From NCBI RefSeq assembly GCF_000294495.1, contig NC_018526.1, positions 372,001 to 436,000 of the forward strand: 64,000 nucleotides of DNA, written 5' to 3'. This DNA comes from Streptococcus suis S735. Its GTDB lineage: Bacteria; Bacillota; Bacilli; Lactobacillales; Streptococcaceae. Of this stretch, positions 1 through 9,300 are shown one piece after another (the stretch's first letter is position 1; the number at the start of each line of letters is the position of its first letter). The notes below the pieces were generated by a model. That model made no database searches. It was not told the origin of the DNA and saw nothing but the letters and a program-made list of their open reading frames with translations. The translations under genes were made by a program, and so were the position numbers.

Positions 1-1
1 T

Positions 2-46
2 GTGGTTGATGGAAGCATCCAAATAAAAGAGCAAAGCTTTGCTTAA
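2..46 (+). CDS. C-terminal tail of an upstream gene cut by the window edge
   Basis: One frame is open from base 2 and encodes VVDGSIQIKEQSFA before a TAA at 44-46. A rho-independent terminator follows about 20 bases later, as expected for the end of a gene. The tail resembles the C-terminus of a LacI-family regulator, and malR would be a natural neighbour of malQ, but fourteen residues cannot establish that. The identity is inference. Confidence 0.35.
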   Translation: MVDGSIQIKEQSFA

Positions 47-64
47 AAATAGTGAAGAATTTGA

Positions 65-92
65 AAAATCGGATAGAAATATCTGATTTTTT
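65..92 (+). terminator. Rho-independent terminator of the upstream gene
   Basis: A ten-base stem (65-74 with 81-90, one G-U pair) and a six-base loop run into a T-rich tract. It separates the upstream gene from the malQ promoter. Confidence 0.7.
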
Positions 93-166
93 CTTTTTTG
101 TTATTCGCTAACAAATGCTATAAAATAGGCTTTCTAGAGCACATTAAAACTTTTTTTATAAAATCC

Positions 167-228
167 TTGACAAGTGCAAACGTTTGCGTTAAACTATATT
201 CGTAACCGACAGAAAGGAAAACGTTTTT
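167..228 (+). promoter_or_regulatory. malQP promoter with two MalR/CcpA-type operators
   Basis: TTGACA at 167-172 and TAAACT at 190-195 are 17 bases apart. The spacer is filled by the perfect palindrome GCAAACGTTTGC (176-187), the shape bound by LacI-family maltose repressors and close to a cre site. A second palindrome, AAAACGTTTT (218-227), overlaps the region between the ribosome site (AGAAAGGA, 211-218) and the ATG. The operator centres are 41 bases apart, about four helical turns, which would suit looping or cooperative binding. Repression by MalR or CcpA is inferred. Confidence 0.75.
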
Positions 229-1737
229 ATGACAAATCGTACCAGTGGAATTTTGATGCATATTACCTCACTTCCAGGTAAGTTTGGTATTGGTACTTTT
301 GGACAGTCTGCCTATGATTTTGTAGATTTCTTGGTGGAAACCAAGCAAACCTACTGGCAGATTTTACCACTAACAACTACAAGCTATGGAGATTCTCCTT
401 ACCAGTCTTTCTCTGCTATTGCAGGAAATACACACTTGATAGACTTTGACCTCTTGGTTGAAGATGGCTTATTGGCAACAGAAGATTTCCAAGATGTAAA
501 TTTTGGAGATAATCCTGAAAAAGTAGACTATGCTCTTATCTATCAAGTTCGTCGACCAATTTTGGAGAAGGCAGTTCAAGCATTTTTACAAGATGATAAG
601 AAGAAAGCTGCTTTTCTAGAGTTTGAAAAGGCTAACTCATCTTGGTTGACAGATTATGCGGAGTTCATGGCTATCAAGGAATACTTTGGTAATAAAGCTC
701 TCCAAGAATGGGAAGATAAAAAAGTTGTAGCTCGCAATGAGGAAGCTCTTGATAAGTACCGCTTAGAATTGGCAAATCAAATCGACTACTACAAAGTCAC
801 ACAGTATTTCTTCTTCAGCCAATGGAAACAATTGAAAGAATATGCCAACAAACACCACATCAAAATCATCGGAGATATGCCAATCTATGTTTCTGCTGAT
901 AGCGTTGAAGTGTGGACAAAACCCCAACTATTCAAATTGGACAGTGAACGCAAGCCGCTTTATGTAGCAGGTGTACCAGCTGATAACTTCTCGGCAGATG
1001 GTCAATTATGGGGAAATCCTATTTACGATTGGCCAGAACATGAAAAAACAGGCTATAACTGGTGGATTTATCGTATCCATGAAAGTTTCAAACTTTATGA
1101 TGTCCTTCGGATTGACCATTTCAAAGGTTTCTCAGACTTCTGGCAAGTTGATGGTAAGGCAGAGGTGGCAAAAGTTGGAACTTGGGAACCAGGTCCTGGC
1201 TACAATCTCTTCAAGGCTGTCAAAGAAACACTTGGAGACCTTCCAATCATTGCAGAAGACCTTGGAAACATTGACGCTAAAGCTCGCAAATTGCTTGCGG
1301 ATTGTGGCTATCCAGGCATGAAAATCTTAGAATTTGGTTTCTTTGATGTAACAGGTAAGAGTATCGATGCTCCACACCGTTGCATTCCAAATTCAGTTGC
1401 CTACACTGGAACTCACGATAATGAGGTTGTCAATGGCTGGTACAACAATCTTGATCCAGAACAACAAGAATACGTGGATGCCTACAGCAACCGTAAGCCG
1501 ATTGAAAAAGTTAGCCAAGCTATGCTCCGTATGCTGTTTGCAACAGTGAGTGATACAGCTATCGCAACCATGCAAGACGTCCTAGACTTGGGAGAAGAAA
1601 GTCGAATGAATATGCCGTCAACTATCGGTGGAAACTGGGAATGGCGCATGAAAGCTGAAGACTTGACCCAAGAACGCAAAGACTTCTTGACAAAAATGAC
1701 ATTACTATACCAACGAGGAAATGAAAACCATGACTAA
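229..1737 (+). CDS. malQ: 4-alpha-glucanotransferase (amylomaltase)
   Basis: A cytoplasmic GH77 disproportionating enzyme: it transfers maltosyl and longer glucan units between maltodextrins and releases glucose, making substrates for the phosphorylase encoded next. The 502-residue length is normal for bacterial MalQ. Catalytic residues are visible: nucleophile Asp296 in [10 protein letters not shown], acid/base Glu343 in IIAEDLG, and the transition-state Asp397 in YTGTHDNE. The start follows AGAAAGGA at 211-218. The gene overlaps malP by eight bases, so the two are a translationally coupled operon controlled by the palindromic operators upstream. Confidence 0.96.
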   Translation: MTNRTSGILMHITSLPGKFGIGTFGQSAYDFVDFLVETKQTYWQILPLTTTSYGDSPYQSFSAIAGNTHLIDFDLLVEDGLLATEDFQDVNFGDNPEKVDYALIYQVRRPILEKAVQAFLQDDKKKAAFLEFEKANSSWLTDYAEFMAIKEYFGNKALQEWEDKKVVARNEEALDKYRLELANQIDYYKVTQYFFFSQWKQLKEYANKHHIKIIGDMPIYVSADSVEVWTKPQLFKLDSERKPLYVAGVPADNFSADGQLWGNPIYDWPEHEKTGYNWWIYRIHESFKLYDVLRIDHFKGFSDFWQVDGKAEVAKVGTWEPGPGYNLFKAVKETLGDLPIIAEDLGNIDAKARKLLADCGYPGMKILEFGFFDVTGKSIDAPHRCIPNSVAYTGTHDNEVVNGWYNNLDPEQQEYVDAYSNRKPIEKVSQAMLRMLFATVSDTAIATMQDVLDLGEESRMNMPSTIGGNWEWRMKAEDLTQERKDFLTKMTLLYQRGNENHD

Positions 1738-3994
1738 ATTTACAACATTTGCAGAAACAAATACTTCGAAGAAATTAGCTGATTTGACAAATGAAGAAAT
1801 CTATCTTCAACTGTTGAACTATGTAAAAGATGCAGCAGCTTCAAAACCAAAAAACACAGGAAAACGTAAAGTTTACTATATCTCAGCTGAGTTCCTTATC
1901 GGTAAACTCTTGTCAAACAACTTGATTAACTTGGGTGTGTATAAAGACGTTCAAGCAGAATTGGCAGCAGCTGGTAAATCATTGGCGCAGGTTGAAGATG
2001 TTGAACCAGAACCATCACTTGGTAACGGTGGTTTGGGACGTCTAGCTTCATGTTTCGTTGATTCTATGTCAACACTTGCTATCAACGGTGAAGGTGTTGG
2101 TCTGAACTACCACTGTGGTCTTTTCCGCCAAGTATTTAAGAAAAATGAGCAAGAAGCAGAGCCAAACTTCTGGATTGAAAATGATTCTTGGTTGATTCCA
2201 ACAACTATCAGCTATGATGTTCCATTCAAAAACTTCACTTTGAAATCAAAATTGGATCGTCTTGATATTCTTGGCTATAAAAAAGAGACTAAGAACTACC
2301 TCAATTTGTTTGATATTGAGTCAGTAAACTATGACTTGATTACAGACGGTATTTCATTTGACAAGACTGATATTAAAGAAAACTTGACACTCTTCTTGTA
2401 CCCAGATGATTCTGATAAGAATGGTGAATTGCTCCGTATCTACCAACAATATTTCATGGTATCAAATGCTGCTCAACTTTTGATTGATGAAGCAATTGAG
2501 CGCGGTTCAAACTTGCATGACTTGGCTGACTACGCTTATGTGCAAATCAACGATACTCACCCATCAATGGTGATTCCTGAGTTGATCCGTCTTTTGACTG
2601 AAAAGCATGGTATTGAATTTGCGGAAGCAGTTGCCATCGTTAAGAATATGACTGGTTACACAAACCACACTATCTTGGCGGAAGCACTTGAAAAATGGCC
2701 ACTTGAGTTCCTTGAAGAAGTGGTGCCACACTTGGTTGATATCATCAAAGAATTGGATGCCCTTATTCGTGCAGAAATTAAAGACCCAGCAGTCCAAATC
2801 ATTGATGAATCAGGTCGTGTACACATGGCTCACATGGATATCCACTTCTCTAACTCAGTGAACGGTGTAGCTGCGCTTCACACAGAAATCCTCAAAAACT
2901 CTGAATTGAAAGCTTTCTACGAGCTTTATCCAGAAAAATTCAACAATAAAACAAACGGTATCACTTTCCGCCGTTGGTTGGAATTTGCCAACCAAGACCT
3001 TGCTGATTACATCAAAGAATTGATTGGCGATGAATACTTGACAGATGCGACTAAACTTGAAAAATTGCTTGCCTTTGCTGATGACAAGGAAGTTCATGCT
3101 AAGTTGGCTGAAATCAAGTTCAACAATAAGTTGGCTCTCAAACGTTACCTTAAAGACAACAAAGGTATCGAGCTGGATGAAAATTCTATTATTGATACAC
3201 AAATCAAACGTTTCCACGAGTACAAACGCCAACAAATGAATGCCTTGTATGTTATCCATAAATACCTTGAAATCAAGAATGGTAACCTTCCGAAACGTAA
3301 AATCACTGTTATCTTCGGTGGTAAAGCGGCACCTGCCTACATCATTGCACAAGACATCATTCACTTGATTCTTTGCTTGTCAGAGTTGATCAACAATGAC
3401 CCAGAAGTAAATAAATACCTCAATGTTCACTTGGTAGAAAACTACAATGTGACAGTTGCTGAGAAACTCATCCCTGCAACAGACATTTCAGAACAAATCT
3501 CATTGGCTTCTAAAGAAGCGTCAGGTACTGGTAACATGAAATTCATGCTCAACGGTGCATTGACACTTGGTACAATGGATGGTGCCAACGTTGAGATTGC
3601 TGAGTTGGCTGGTATGGATAACATCTATACATTTGGTAAAGATTCAGATACCATCATCGACTTGTACGATAAGGCTGGATATGTATCTGCGGACTACTAC
3701 AATGGCGATGCCAATATCAAACGTGCAGTTGACTTTATCGTTAGCGATGAGGTAAAAGCACTTGGTAACGAAGAACGTCTTGGCCGTCTGCACCATGAAT
3801 TGATTTCGAAAGACTGGTTCATGACCTTGATTGACTTGGCTGAATACATTGAAGTAAAAGAACAAGTCTTTGCAGACTACGAAGATCAAGATTCATGGAA
3901 CAAGAAAGTTGTTCATAACATTGCCAAAGCTGGATTCTTCTCATCTGACCGTACGATTGAACAGTACAATGAAGATATTTGGCACAGTAACTAA
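1730..3994 (+). CDS. malP: Glycogen/maltodextrin phosphorylase
   Basis: A GT35 phosphorylase that cleaves alpha-1,4-glucan with inorganic phosphate to glucose 1-phosphate, using pyridoxal phosphate. The PLP lysine is Lys604 in [11 protein letters not shown]. The N-terminal [18 protein letters not shown] and [12 protein letters not shown] segments are typical of the family, and 754 residues is the streptococcal length. An in-frame ATG lies at 1721, but the ribosome site GAGG (1715-1718) is only two bases from it and eleven from the ATG at 1730, so the later start is preferred. It works downstream of MalQ in maltodextrin breakdown. Confidence 0.95.
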   Translation: MTKFTTFAETNTSKKLADLTNEEIYLQLLNYVKDAAASKPKNTGKRKVYYISAEFLIGKLLSNNLINLGVYKDVQAELAAAGKSLAQVEDVEPEPSLGNGGLGRLASCFVDSMSTLAINGEGVGLNYHCGLFRQVFKKNEQEAEPNFWIENDSWLIPTTISYDVPFKNFTLKSKLDRLDILGYKKETKNYLNLFDIESVNYDLITDGISFDKTDIKENLTLFLYPDDSDKNGELLRIYQQYFMVSNAAQLLIDEAIERGSNLHDLADYAYVQINDTHPSMVIPELIRLLTEKHGIEFAEAVAIVKNMTGYTNHTILAEALEKWPLEFLEEVVPHLVDIIKELDALIRAEIKDPAVQIIDESGRVHMAHMDIHFSNSVNGVAALHTEILKNSELKAFYELYPEKFNNKTNGITFRRWLEFANQDLADYIKELIGDEYLTDATKLEKLLAFADDKEVHAKLAEIKFNNKLALKRYLKDNKGIELDENSIIDTQIKRFHEYKRQQMNALYVIHKYLEIKNGNLPKRKITVIFGGKAAPAYIIAQDIIHLILCLSELINNDPEVNKYLNVHLVENYNVTVAEKLIPATDISEQISLASKEASGTGNMKFMLNGALTLGTMDGANVEIAELAGMDNIYTFGKDSDTIIDLYDKAGYVSADYYNGDANIKRAVDFIVSDEVKALGNEERLGRLHHELISKDWFMTLIDLAEYIEVKEQVFADYEDQDSWNKKVVHNIAKAGFFSSDRTIEQYNEDIWHSN

Positions 3995-4127
3995 TTGAAT
4001 TCCAACAATTAGTAGGAAAGTTGATTGAACCACTCCAAAACTTATCAGATCAATTCTTCCTATGTGTTGAAGAATAAAAACCGACCAGTTTTTACCATTA
4101 TTGGTACTCTCCTTAGTATATAAATGC

Positions 4128-4163
4128 AAAGAATGTCTCTGCAAAAGCAGAGACATTCTTTTT
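4128..4163. terminator. Terminator between malP and the GntR gene
   Basis: A perfect 15-base stem (4128-4142 with 4147-4161) with an AAAA loop is followed by T residues on the plus strand. It lies between convergent genes and can serve malP, and to a lesser degree the minus-strand regulator. Confidence 0.85.
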
Positions 4164-4221
4164 ATAACTATAAAATTCTAGAAGTTTTGTACACTTGATC
4201 AAAAAAATCGAAAGTTTCCTT

Positions 4222-4929
4222 TTACCGTTTCGCCATTGATACAAAGCTAACTTTGTCTGGACGGTAACTAATTGTTCCATACTGGAAAGCTTGACCATTT
4301 GAAAGATAGGTGATGCTAGTGACCACGACGACCATGTCATAGTCTCCTAAGTCCATCAATTGTTTTTCTTCTTCGTTTGCAAAACGGAAGGAAATTTCAC
4401 GTCTGGAATGAGAAATTGTTAAATGGAGTTCTTCTTCTAAGTAGCGGTAAATAGAGCTTTCGGCAATTTCTTTGCTGAGATAAGGGACGACCCTACGGTC
4501 AAAATAGGAAATGTCATATTCCAACCGCTCACCGTCAATTGTCCGTACCCGACTCACTCGATAGAAATCTACCTTATCATCAACTTCGAAAGTTGACATT
4601 AAATCTTCTTGACCTTGAATAATATAAAGCGAAGTAAGCTGGGTCTGAATTTGGTGCTGTGATCTTTTGTTCAATTCGCCCGCTGTTTTAATTTCAGAAA
4701 GATATTGGTCCTTCATTAGACCATGTTCGATAACAATAGAAGATTTCCCCTGTTTCTTTTGAATATAACCATCCATTTCAAGAAGAGATAGTGCTTTGCG
4801 AATGGTGTCCTTGGAGTAGGAATACACTTCCATTAATTCATTTTCTGTCGGTAGGGCCTGTCCAGTTGACCAAACCTGCTCTTCGATTTTTTTCTTAATA
4901 TCTTGATAAACTTTTTTATACTTACTCAT
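4222..4929 (-). CDS. GntR/HutC-family regulator, TreR-like
   Basis: A 235-residue transcription factor. Residues 1-70 form a GntR winged helix-turn-helix (TENELMEVYSYSKDTIRKAL), and residues about 90-230 form a UTRA effector domain that in this family binds phosphorylated sugars. Overall it resembles trehalose operon repressors (TreR), but no tre genes are present. It is divergent from mapP-malT, so sensing maltose 6'-phosphate or glucose-type phosphates and controlling that operon is a reasonable inference. The ATG at 4929 follows AGGAAAC on the minus strand. Confidence 0.85.
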   Translation of the reverse strand: MSKYKKVYQDIKKKIEEQVWSTGQALPTENELMEVYSYSKDTIRKALSLLEMDGYIQKKQGKSSIVIEHGLMKDQYLSEIKTAGELNKRSQHQIQTQLTSLYIIQGQEDLMSTFEVDDKVDFYRVSRVRTIDGERLEYDISYFDRRVVPYLSKEIAESSIYRYLEEELHLTISHSRREISFRFANEEEKQLMDLGDYDMVVVVTSITYLSNGQAFQYGTISYRPDKVSFVSMAKR

Positions 4930-5050
4930 AGTTTCCTGTCTTTCTACCCATTAGTGTATCATAAAAGAGCTAGAAAGGGGCAATACATCTATTTTATTTA
5001 GTAGAATATACAACTTTTACGTAAAAGTTTAAAATATTACGGAAAAGCTA

Positions 5051-5105
5051 TTGACTAATGCAAACGTTTACGCTATACTATTCCTATAAAAGAAAACGGT
5101 TACGC
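5051..5105 (+). promoter_or_regulatory. mapP-malT promoter with two maltose-type operators
   Basis: TTGACT (5051-5056) and TATACT (5074-5079) are 17 bases apart. GCAAACGTTTACGC (5060-5073) fills the spacer and a second copy, GAAAACGGTTACGC, lies at 5092-5105. The operator centres are 32 bases apart, about three helical turns. The architecture mirrors that in front of malQ, suggesting one regulator (MalR and/or CcpA) controls both operons. Confidence 0.75.
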
Positions 5106-5127
5106 ATTTTCAGAGAGAGGGGGAGCA

Positions 5128-5919
5128 ATGAAATTACTAACAATTAATGTCCACGCCTGGTTAGAAGAAAGGCAGGATGAAAAACTAGATGTTTTAGCCC
5201 AAACAATAGCTGAAAAGGCTTATGATGTCATCGCTCTTCAAGAGGTCAATCAGCTCATAACTGCTGATTTGGTAACGAAAGACTTGAAGGCGGATAATTA
5301 TGGCTTGATTTTATTAGAAAAATTAAGAACCTTGGGACAATTTGACTATTCATATTATTGGAGCAACTCACATATCGGCTACGATAAGTACGAAGAAGGG
5401 ATTGCCTTTCTTACCAAGTTGCCAGTTTATGAAGTGGATCAATTTTATTGTAGTCAGAATAAATCTATTGATTCCATCCTATCACGAAAAATTATGGGAT
5501 TGACGGTCTTCTATCAAGACCAGTTGATCGACCTGTATTCTTGTCACATCAATCTTCCAGGGAGTGAAGAGGAAGACCAGCTTGATAACATTCGTACGAT
5601 TGTGGAACGGACTGGCAATAGACGTTTTAAGATTCTTATGGGAGATTTTAATACCGATGCCTTCTCAGATCGAGAGGCCTACGAAGCGATTACAGAGCTC
5701 GGTCTTTATGATTCATATAATCTAGCGATGGAAAAAGACCAGGGGATTACGGTTGAAAAGGCTATCGATGGCTGGGCTGGTCACAGTCAGGAAAAACGAT
5801 TGGATTACATTTTCTTAAATCAGAAAAAGGAAGTTTTATCCAGCTTAGTGATTTTCAATGGAGAGAATCGTCCGATTATTTCAGACCATTTTGGTGTGGA
5901 AGTTGAAATTAATGTATAA
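5128..5919 (+). CDS. mapP: Maltose 6'-phosphate phosphatase, endonuclease/exonuclease/phosphatase fold
   Basis: This 263-residue protein has the DNase I-like metal phosphatase fold: LQEVNQL near residue 40, GDFNTDAF near 172, and the C-terminal SDHFGVEVEI. In Enterococcus faecalis the orthologous pair MapP-MalT imports maltose by PTS, and MapP dephosphorylates the resulting maltose 6'-phosphate so that maltose can enter the glucan pathway. Direct adjacency to a maltose-type PTS permease and the shared operator type support the same role here. A strong ribosome site (GAGAGGGGGAG) precedes the ATG. It starts the operon; 33 bases with a small hairpin (5922-5934) separate it from malT. Confidence 0.82.
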   Translation: MKLLTINVHAWLEERQDEKLDVLAQTIAEKAYDVIALQEVNQLITADLVTKDLKADNYGLILLEKLRTLGQFDYSYYWSNSHIGYDKYEEGIAFLTKLPVYEVDQFYCSQNKSIDSILSRKIMGLTVFYQDQLIDLYSCHINLPGSEEEDQLDNIRTIVERTGNRRFKILMGDFNTDAFSDREAYEAITELGLYDSYNLAMEKDQGITVEKAIDGWAGHSQEKRLDYIFLNQKKEVLSSLVIFNGENRPIISDHFGVEVEINV

Positions 5920-5952
5920 AATGGCACAGAGCCAAAAAATAAAGGAGAAAAA

Positions 5953-8121
5953 ATGAAAAAATTTCTTAGTTTCGAATTTTGGCAAAAATTCGGTAAGTGT
6001 TTAATGGTCGTGATTGCAGTTATGCCTGCAGCAGGTCTGATGGTTTCTATCGGAAACTCTATTCCGTTAATCAGCCCAGAATCAGAACTCTTGATTCGTA
6101 TTGGGAATATCATTGCCCAAATCGGTTGGGGGATTATCGGAAACCTTCACTTGCTCTTTGCCTTGGCTATCGGTGGAAGCTGGGCTAAGGAAAAGGCTGG
6201 TGGTGCCTTCTCAGCAGGTCTTGCCTTCATCCTTATTAACTTGATTACAGGTCACTTCTTTGGAGTGACGACTGACATGCTTGCAGATGCAGCAGCAACC
6301 GTAACCACTGTTTTTGGAACAGAGATTCCAGTTTCAGGCTACTTCGTCAACATCTTGGGTCAGCCTGCTCTGAACATGGGTGTCTTCGTTGGTATCATCG
6401 CTGGTTTTGTAGGGGCAACAACCTATAACAAATACTACAATTACCGCAAATTACCTGATGTTTTGACCTTCTTTAACGGTAAACGCTTTGTACCATTTGT
6501 GGTTATCTATCGCTCAGTTCTTGTAGCGCTAGGATTAGCTATCTTTTGGCCAGTTGTTCAAACAGGAATCAACAGCTTTGGTAAATGGATTGCAAGCTCA
6601 CAGGATACAGCACCAATTCTTGCACCTTTTGTTTATGGTACCTTGGAACGTTTGCTTCTTCCATTTGGTTTGCACCACATGTTGACCATTCCAATGAACT
6701 ATACATCACTTGGTGGCACCTATGACATCTTGACAGGTGCACAAGCAGGTACACAAGTATTTGGACAAGATCCGCTCTGGTTGGCTTGGATTACAGACTT
6801 GATCAACCTCAAAGATGCTGGCGATATGGCTCAGTACAATGACCTTCTTGCAAACATTACTCCAGCCCGTTTCAAAGTTGGTCAAATGATTGGTTCATCA
6901 GGGATTTTGATGGGATTGACTTACGCTATGTACCGCAATGTGGATGAAGATAAAAAACATAAGTACAAAGGTATGTTTATTTCTTCAGCACTTGCCGTAT
7001 TCTTGACAGGTGTAACAGAACCAATTGAGTTTATGTTCATGTTTGCAGCAATGCCACTCTATGTCGTTTATGCTTTTGTACAAGGTGCGGCTTTTGCCAT
7101 GGCTGACATTGTCAACTTGCGTATGCACTCATTTGGTAATATCGAATTCCTTACACGTACACCGATGGCGATCAAAGCTGGTATCGGTATGGATGTTATT
7201 AACTTTATCTGGGTAACAGCCCTCTTTGCGGTTGGTATGTACTTCATTGCCAACTTTATGATTAAGAAATTCAACCTAGCAACAGCTGGACGCAATGGCA
7301 ACTATGATACAGAAACAACGGATGTGGTTTCAAACTCAAACGTAGATACTGCGGATGCCAATTCACAAGTGGTTCAAATCATCAACTTGCTTGGTGGTCG
7401 TGATAATATCGCAGATGTGGATGCTTGTATGACTCGTCTTCGCGTTAGTGTTAAAGATGTGGCACAGGTTGGAGATGAAAATGCTTGGAAACAGGCTGGT
7501 GCTATGGGCTTGATTATCAAAGACTCAGGTGTTCAAGCAGTCTACGGACCAAAAGCAGATGTTCTCAAATCAGACATTCAAGACTTGCTAGAATCTGGCG
7601 TAGCCATTCCTCGTACGGAAATTGTTGCGACAGAAGAAGTTGCTCCTGAGACTCAGTTCAAAGGTGTGACGGAGACAGTCTACTCTGTTGCTGAAGGGCA
7701 AGCCATTGCCATCACAGAAGTGAAAGATCCGGTCTTCTCACAAAAAATGATGGGCGACGGTTATGCAGTTGAGCCTAGCTCAGGCAATGTTTACGCACCA
7801 GTTTCAGGTATTGTAACCAGTGTCTTCCCAACCAAACACGCTGTCGGTATTTTGTCTGACAAGGGTGTAGAAGTTTTAGTTCACGTTGGTTTAGACACAG
7901 TTGCACTAAACGGTGCTCCATTCTCAACTAAGGTAACAGATGGTCAACGTGTTGAAGCAGGGGATTTGCTCCTTGTCGCAGATTTGGAAGCCATTCGCTC
8001 AGCAGGACGTGAAACAACTATCGTCGTTGCCTTCACAAACACAGCTGAAATCAAATCTGTCAGCCTTGAAAATCTTGGACAGGTCAGTCAAGATAGCCAA
8101 GTTGCGACAGTAGAGTTGTAA
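5953..8121 (+). CDS. malT: PTS glucose/maltose-type permease, EIICBA
   Basis: A 722-residue fused PTS enzyme II. Residues 1 to about 435 are the membrane EIIC domain with the conserved GVTEPIEF loop. Residues about 470-550 are EIIB with phosphocysteine Cys492 in VDACMTRLRV. Residues about 585-720 are EIIA with phosphohistidine His644 in VLVHVGLDTVAL. Complete fusion means it needs only the general PTS proteins. It is often annotated as ptsG (glucose-specific); the mapP neighbour and maltose-type operators favour maltose as the main substrate, imported as maltose 6'-phosphate. The ribosome site AAAGGAG lies just upstream. A strong terminator follows. Confidence 0.88.
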   Translation: MKKFLSFEFWQKFGKCLMVVIAVMPAAGLMVSIGNSIPLISPESELLIRIGNIIAQIGWGIIGNLHLLFALAIGGSWAKEKAGGAFSAGLAFILINLITGHFFGVTTDMLADAAATVTTVFGTEIPVSGYFVNILGQPALNMGVFVGIIAGFVGATTYNKYYNYRKLPDVLTFFNGKRFVPFVVIYRSVLVALGLAIFWPVVQTGINSFGKWIASSQDTAPILAPFVYGTLERLLLPFGLHHMLTIPMNYTSLGGTYDILTGAQAGTQVFGQDPLWLAWITDLINLKDAGDMAQYNDLLANITPARFKVGQMIGSSGILMGLTYAMYRNVDEDKKHKYKGMFISSALAVFLTGVTEPIEFMFMFAAMPLYVVYAFVQGAAFAMADIVNLRMHSFGNIEFLTRTPMAIKAGIGMDVINFIWVTALFAVGMYFIANFMIKKFNLATAGRNGNYDTETTDVVSNSNVDTADANSQVVQIINLLGGRDNIADVDACMTRLRVSVKDVAQVGDENAWKQAGAMGLIIKDSGVQAVYGPKADVLKSDIQDLLESGVAIPRTEIVATEEVAPETQFKGVTETVYSVAEGQAIAITEVKDPVFSQKMMGDGYAVEPSSGNVYAPVSGIVTSVFPTKHAVGILSDKGVEVLVHVGLDTVALNGAPFSTKVTDGQRVEAGDLLLVADLEAIRSAGRETTIVVAFTNTAEIKSVSLENLGQVSQDSQVATVEL

Positions 8122-8129
8122 AAAGTAAA

Positions 8130-8176
8130 AAAGATTGAAAAGATGATTGCAGTCAACTCTTTTCAATCTTTTTCTT
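8130..8176. terminator. Terminator after malT
   Basis: A 14-base perfect stem (8130-8143 with 8158-8171) is followed by a T tract. It lies between convergent malT and the DUF2812 gene and may act in both directions. Confidence 0.85.
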
Positions 8177-8191
8177 TTGGATAGTATGCCA

Positions 8192-8818
8192 TCAGTATTT
8201 TTCTAATTTCTTCGCTTCTTTTTTACCTTTTTCAGCGATATGGAGGAAATAAATAGACCAAGCAAGGAAAAATAAGGGAATAATGCCACTTCTAAACAAT
8301 GCGAATGGGGTTTCAAAGAGAAAACCAAACCAAAAACTGGTACCAGTTCGTTCCCATAGTCCTGGAGTTAGGTACCAGGATTTAGGATTCCAAAGTGTGT
8401 ATCCATTTTGGAGTCCAACTTGGTAATGGATAAAAAATAAAGTCAGAAATAATCCGAAATAGGAGTAGGCATAATTTTGGTAGCGTGAATAGAATGCTTT
8501 TTTCGATTCGGTATCAGAAAAAATTTCTGTGCTTGAAGTTTCGATTGTTTGTTGAAAATAATGGATGCCACATCTACGACTACCTTGTATAGGTTGCCAA
8601 CCACAGTCTTCAAATAGAGAGAGGTAATTTGAATATTCTCCTTTTGCAATATGTTCATGAAAATCAAGGCGTACGGGATGAGGGGTTCGACTACATTTTT
8701 CAAAATGATAGGTTGCTGTCCACGGAGTTACTTTGACAAGCTGATAACCTTCGGATTGAATCGAATTGATCCAATGTTCTTCCTCTTGTAAACTGGTGAA
8801 TAATTTGTGTCTTATCAT
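8192..8818 (-). CDS. DUF2812 membrane protein, partner of PadR regulator
   Basis: A 208-residue protein with a soluble N-terminal domain of about 110 residues (DUF2812 type, with WINSIQSEGYQLVKVTPWTATYHFE) and two predicted membrane helices near residues 118-135 and 170-195. The C-terminus is lysine-rich and probably cytoplasmic. DUF2812 genes commonly sit directly behind PadR regulators, as here: the ATG is ten bases past the padR stop, with AAGGAGG in front. The molecular function of DUF2812 is unknown; a membrane stress or efflux-related role is only a guess from PadR linkage. Confidence 0.8.
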   Translation of the reverse strand: MIRHKLFTSLQEEEHWINSIQSEGYQLVKVTPWTATYHFEKCSRTPHPVRLDFHEHIAKGEYSNYLSLFEDCGWQPIQGSRRCGIHYFQQTIETSSTEIFSDTESKKAFYSRYQNYAYSYFGLFLTLFFIHYQVGLQNGYTLWNPKSWYLTPGLWERTGTSFWFGFLFETPFALFRSGIIPLFFLAWSIYFLHIAEKGKKEAKKLEKY

Positions 8819-8828
8819 GGCTTCCTCC

Positions 8829-9140
8829 TTAAAAACCTAATTCTTTGGCAATATGATGTAGTTTTTGAATACGCTGTGTTTCCAGTTTAATAATCTCTTG
8901 GCCCGTTGCTGTTACTTGATAGACTTTTCTTCTTTTATCGGAACTTGGAACAGAACAAATCCATTTTAGTTTCAAAAGATTCTCAATCGCTCCATACATG
9001 GTTCCTGCAGCGATTTTCACATCACCATCACTCATATCCTCTACTTTTTGCATGATATGGTAGCCATGGGCAGGTTCCAAGAGGGCTAATAGAATATAGT
9101 AGGTTGTCTCCGTTAAGGGGAGATGCTTGTTCCTTTTCAT
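8829..9140 (-). CDS. PadR-family transcriptional regulator
   Basis: A 103-residue winged-helix regulator with the PadR signature: ETTYYILLALLEPAHGYHIMQKVE at the N-terminus, GTMYGAIENLLKLKWI as the recognition helix and wing, and a C-terminal dimerisation helix. It is the first gene of a two-gene operon with DUF2812. PadR proteins usually repress their own promoter until a hydrophobic ligand binds. The promoter here is embedded in inverted repeats, consistent with autoregulation. The start follows AGGAG. Confidence 0.9.
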   Translation of the reverse strand: MKRNKHLPLTETTYYILLALLEPAHGYHIMQKVEDMSDGDVKIAAGTMYGAIENLLKLKWICSVPSSDKRRKVYQVTATGQEIIKLETQRIQKLHHIAKELGF

Positions 9141-9163
9141 TTGGTTTCTCCTATGTAGTTCAA

Positions 9164-9220
9164 ATGTATAGTTGTACTATATATTATATATCGGGAAACT
9201 ATACATGTCAACTGTATAGT
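9164..9220 (-). promoter_or_regulatory. padR promoter overlapped by inverted-repeat operators
   Basis: Reading the minus strand, TTGACA (9206-9211) and TATAAT (9183-9188) are exactly 17 bases apart. The inverted repeat ATGTATAGTT (9164-9173) and AACTATACAT (9197-9206) brackets the -10 box and touches the -35, and a third half-site-like ACTGTATAGT lies at 9211-9220. This is the layout expected for a self-repressing PadR gene. Confidence 0.75.
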
Positions 9221-9300
9221 GAAGAAGATTTTAAAAATCTTCTCAATCCTTGCCATTTATGGTATAATAAAGCGATTTTATAAAATGTAGGAGGTTCCCC

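Noticed and set aside
2855-3364. 169-codon minus-strand frame inside malP
   Set aside because: It is a shadow of a strongly codon-biased gene, with no ribosome site and no recognisable protein features.
4113-4340. Alternative minus-strand frame at the 3' end of the GntR gene
   Set aside because: It overlaps the regulator in another frame and crosses the terminator.
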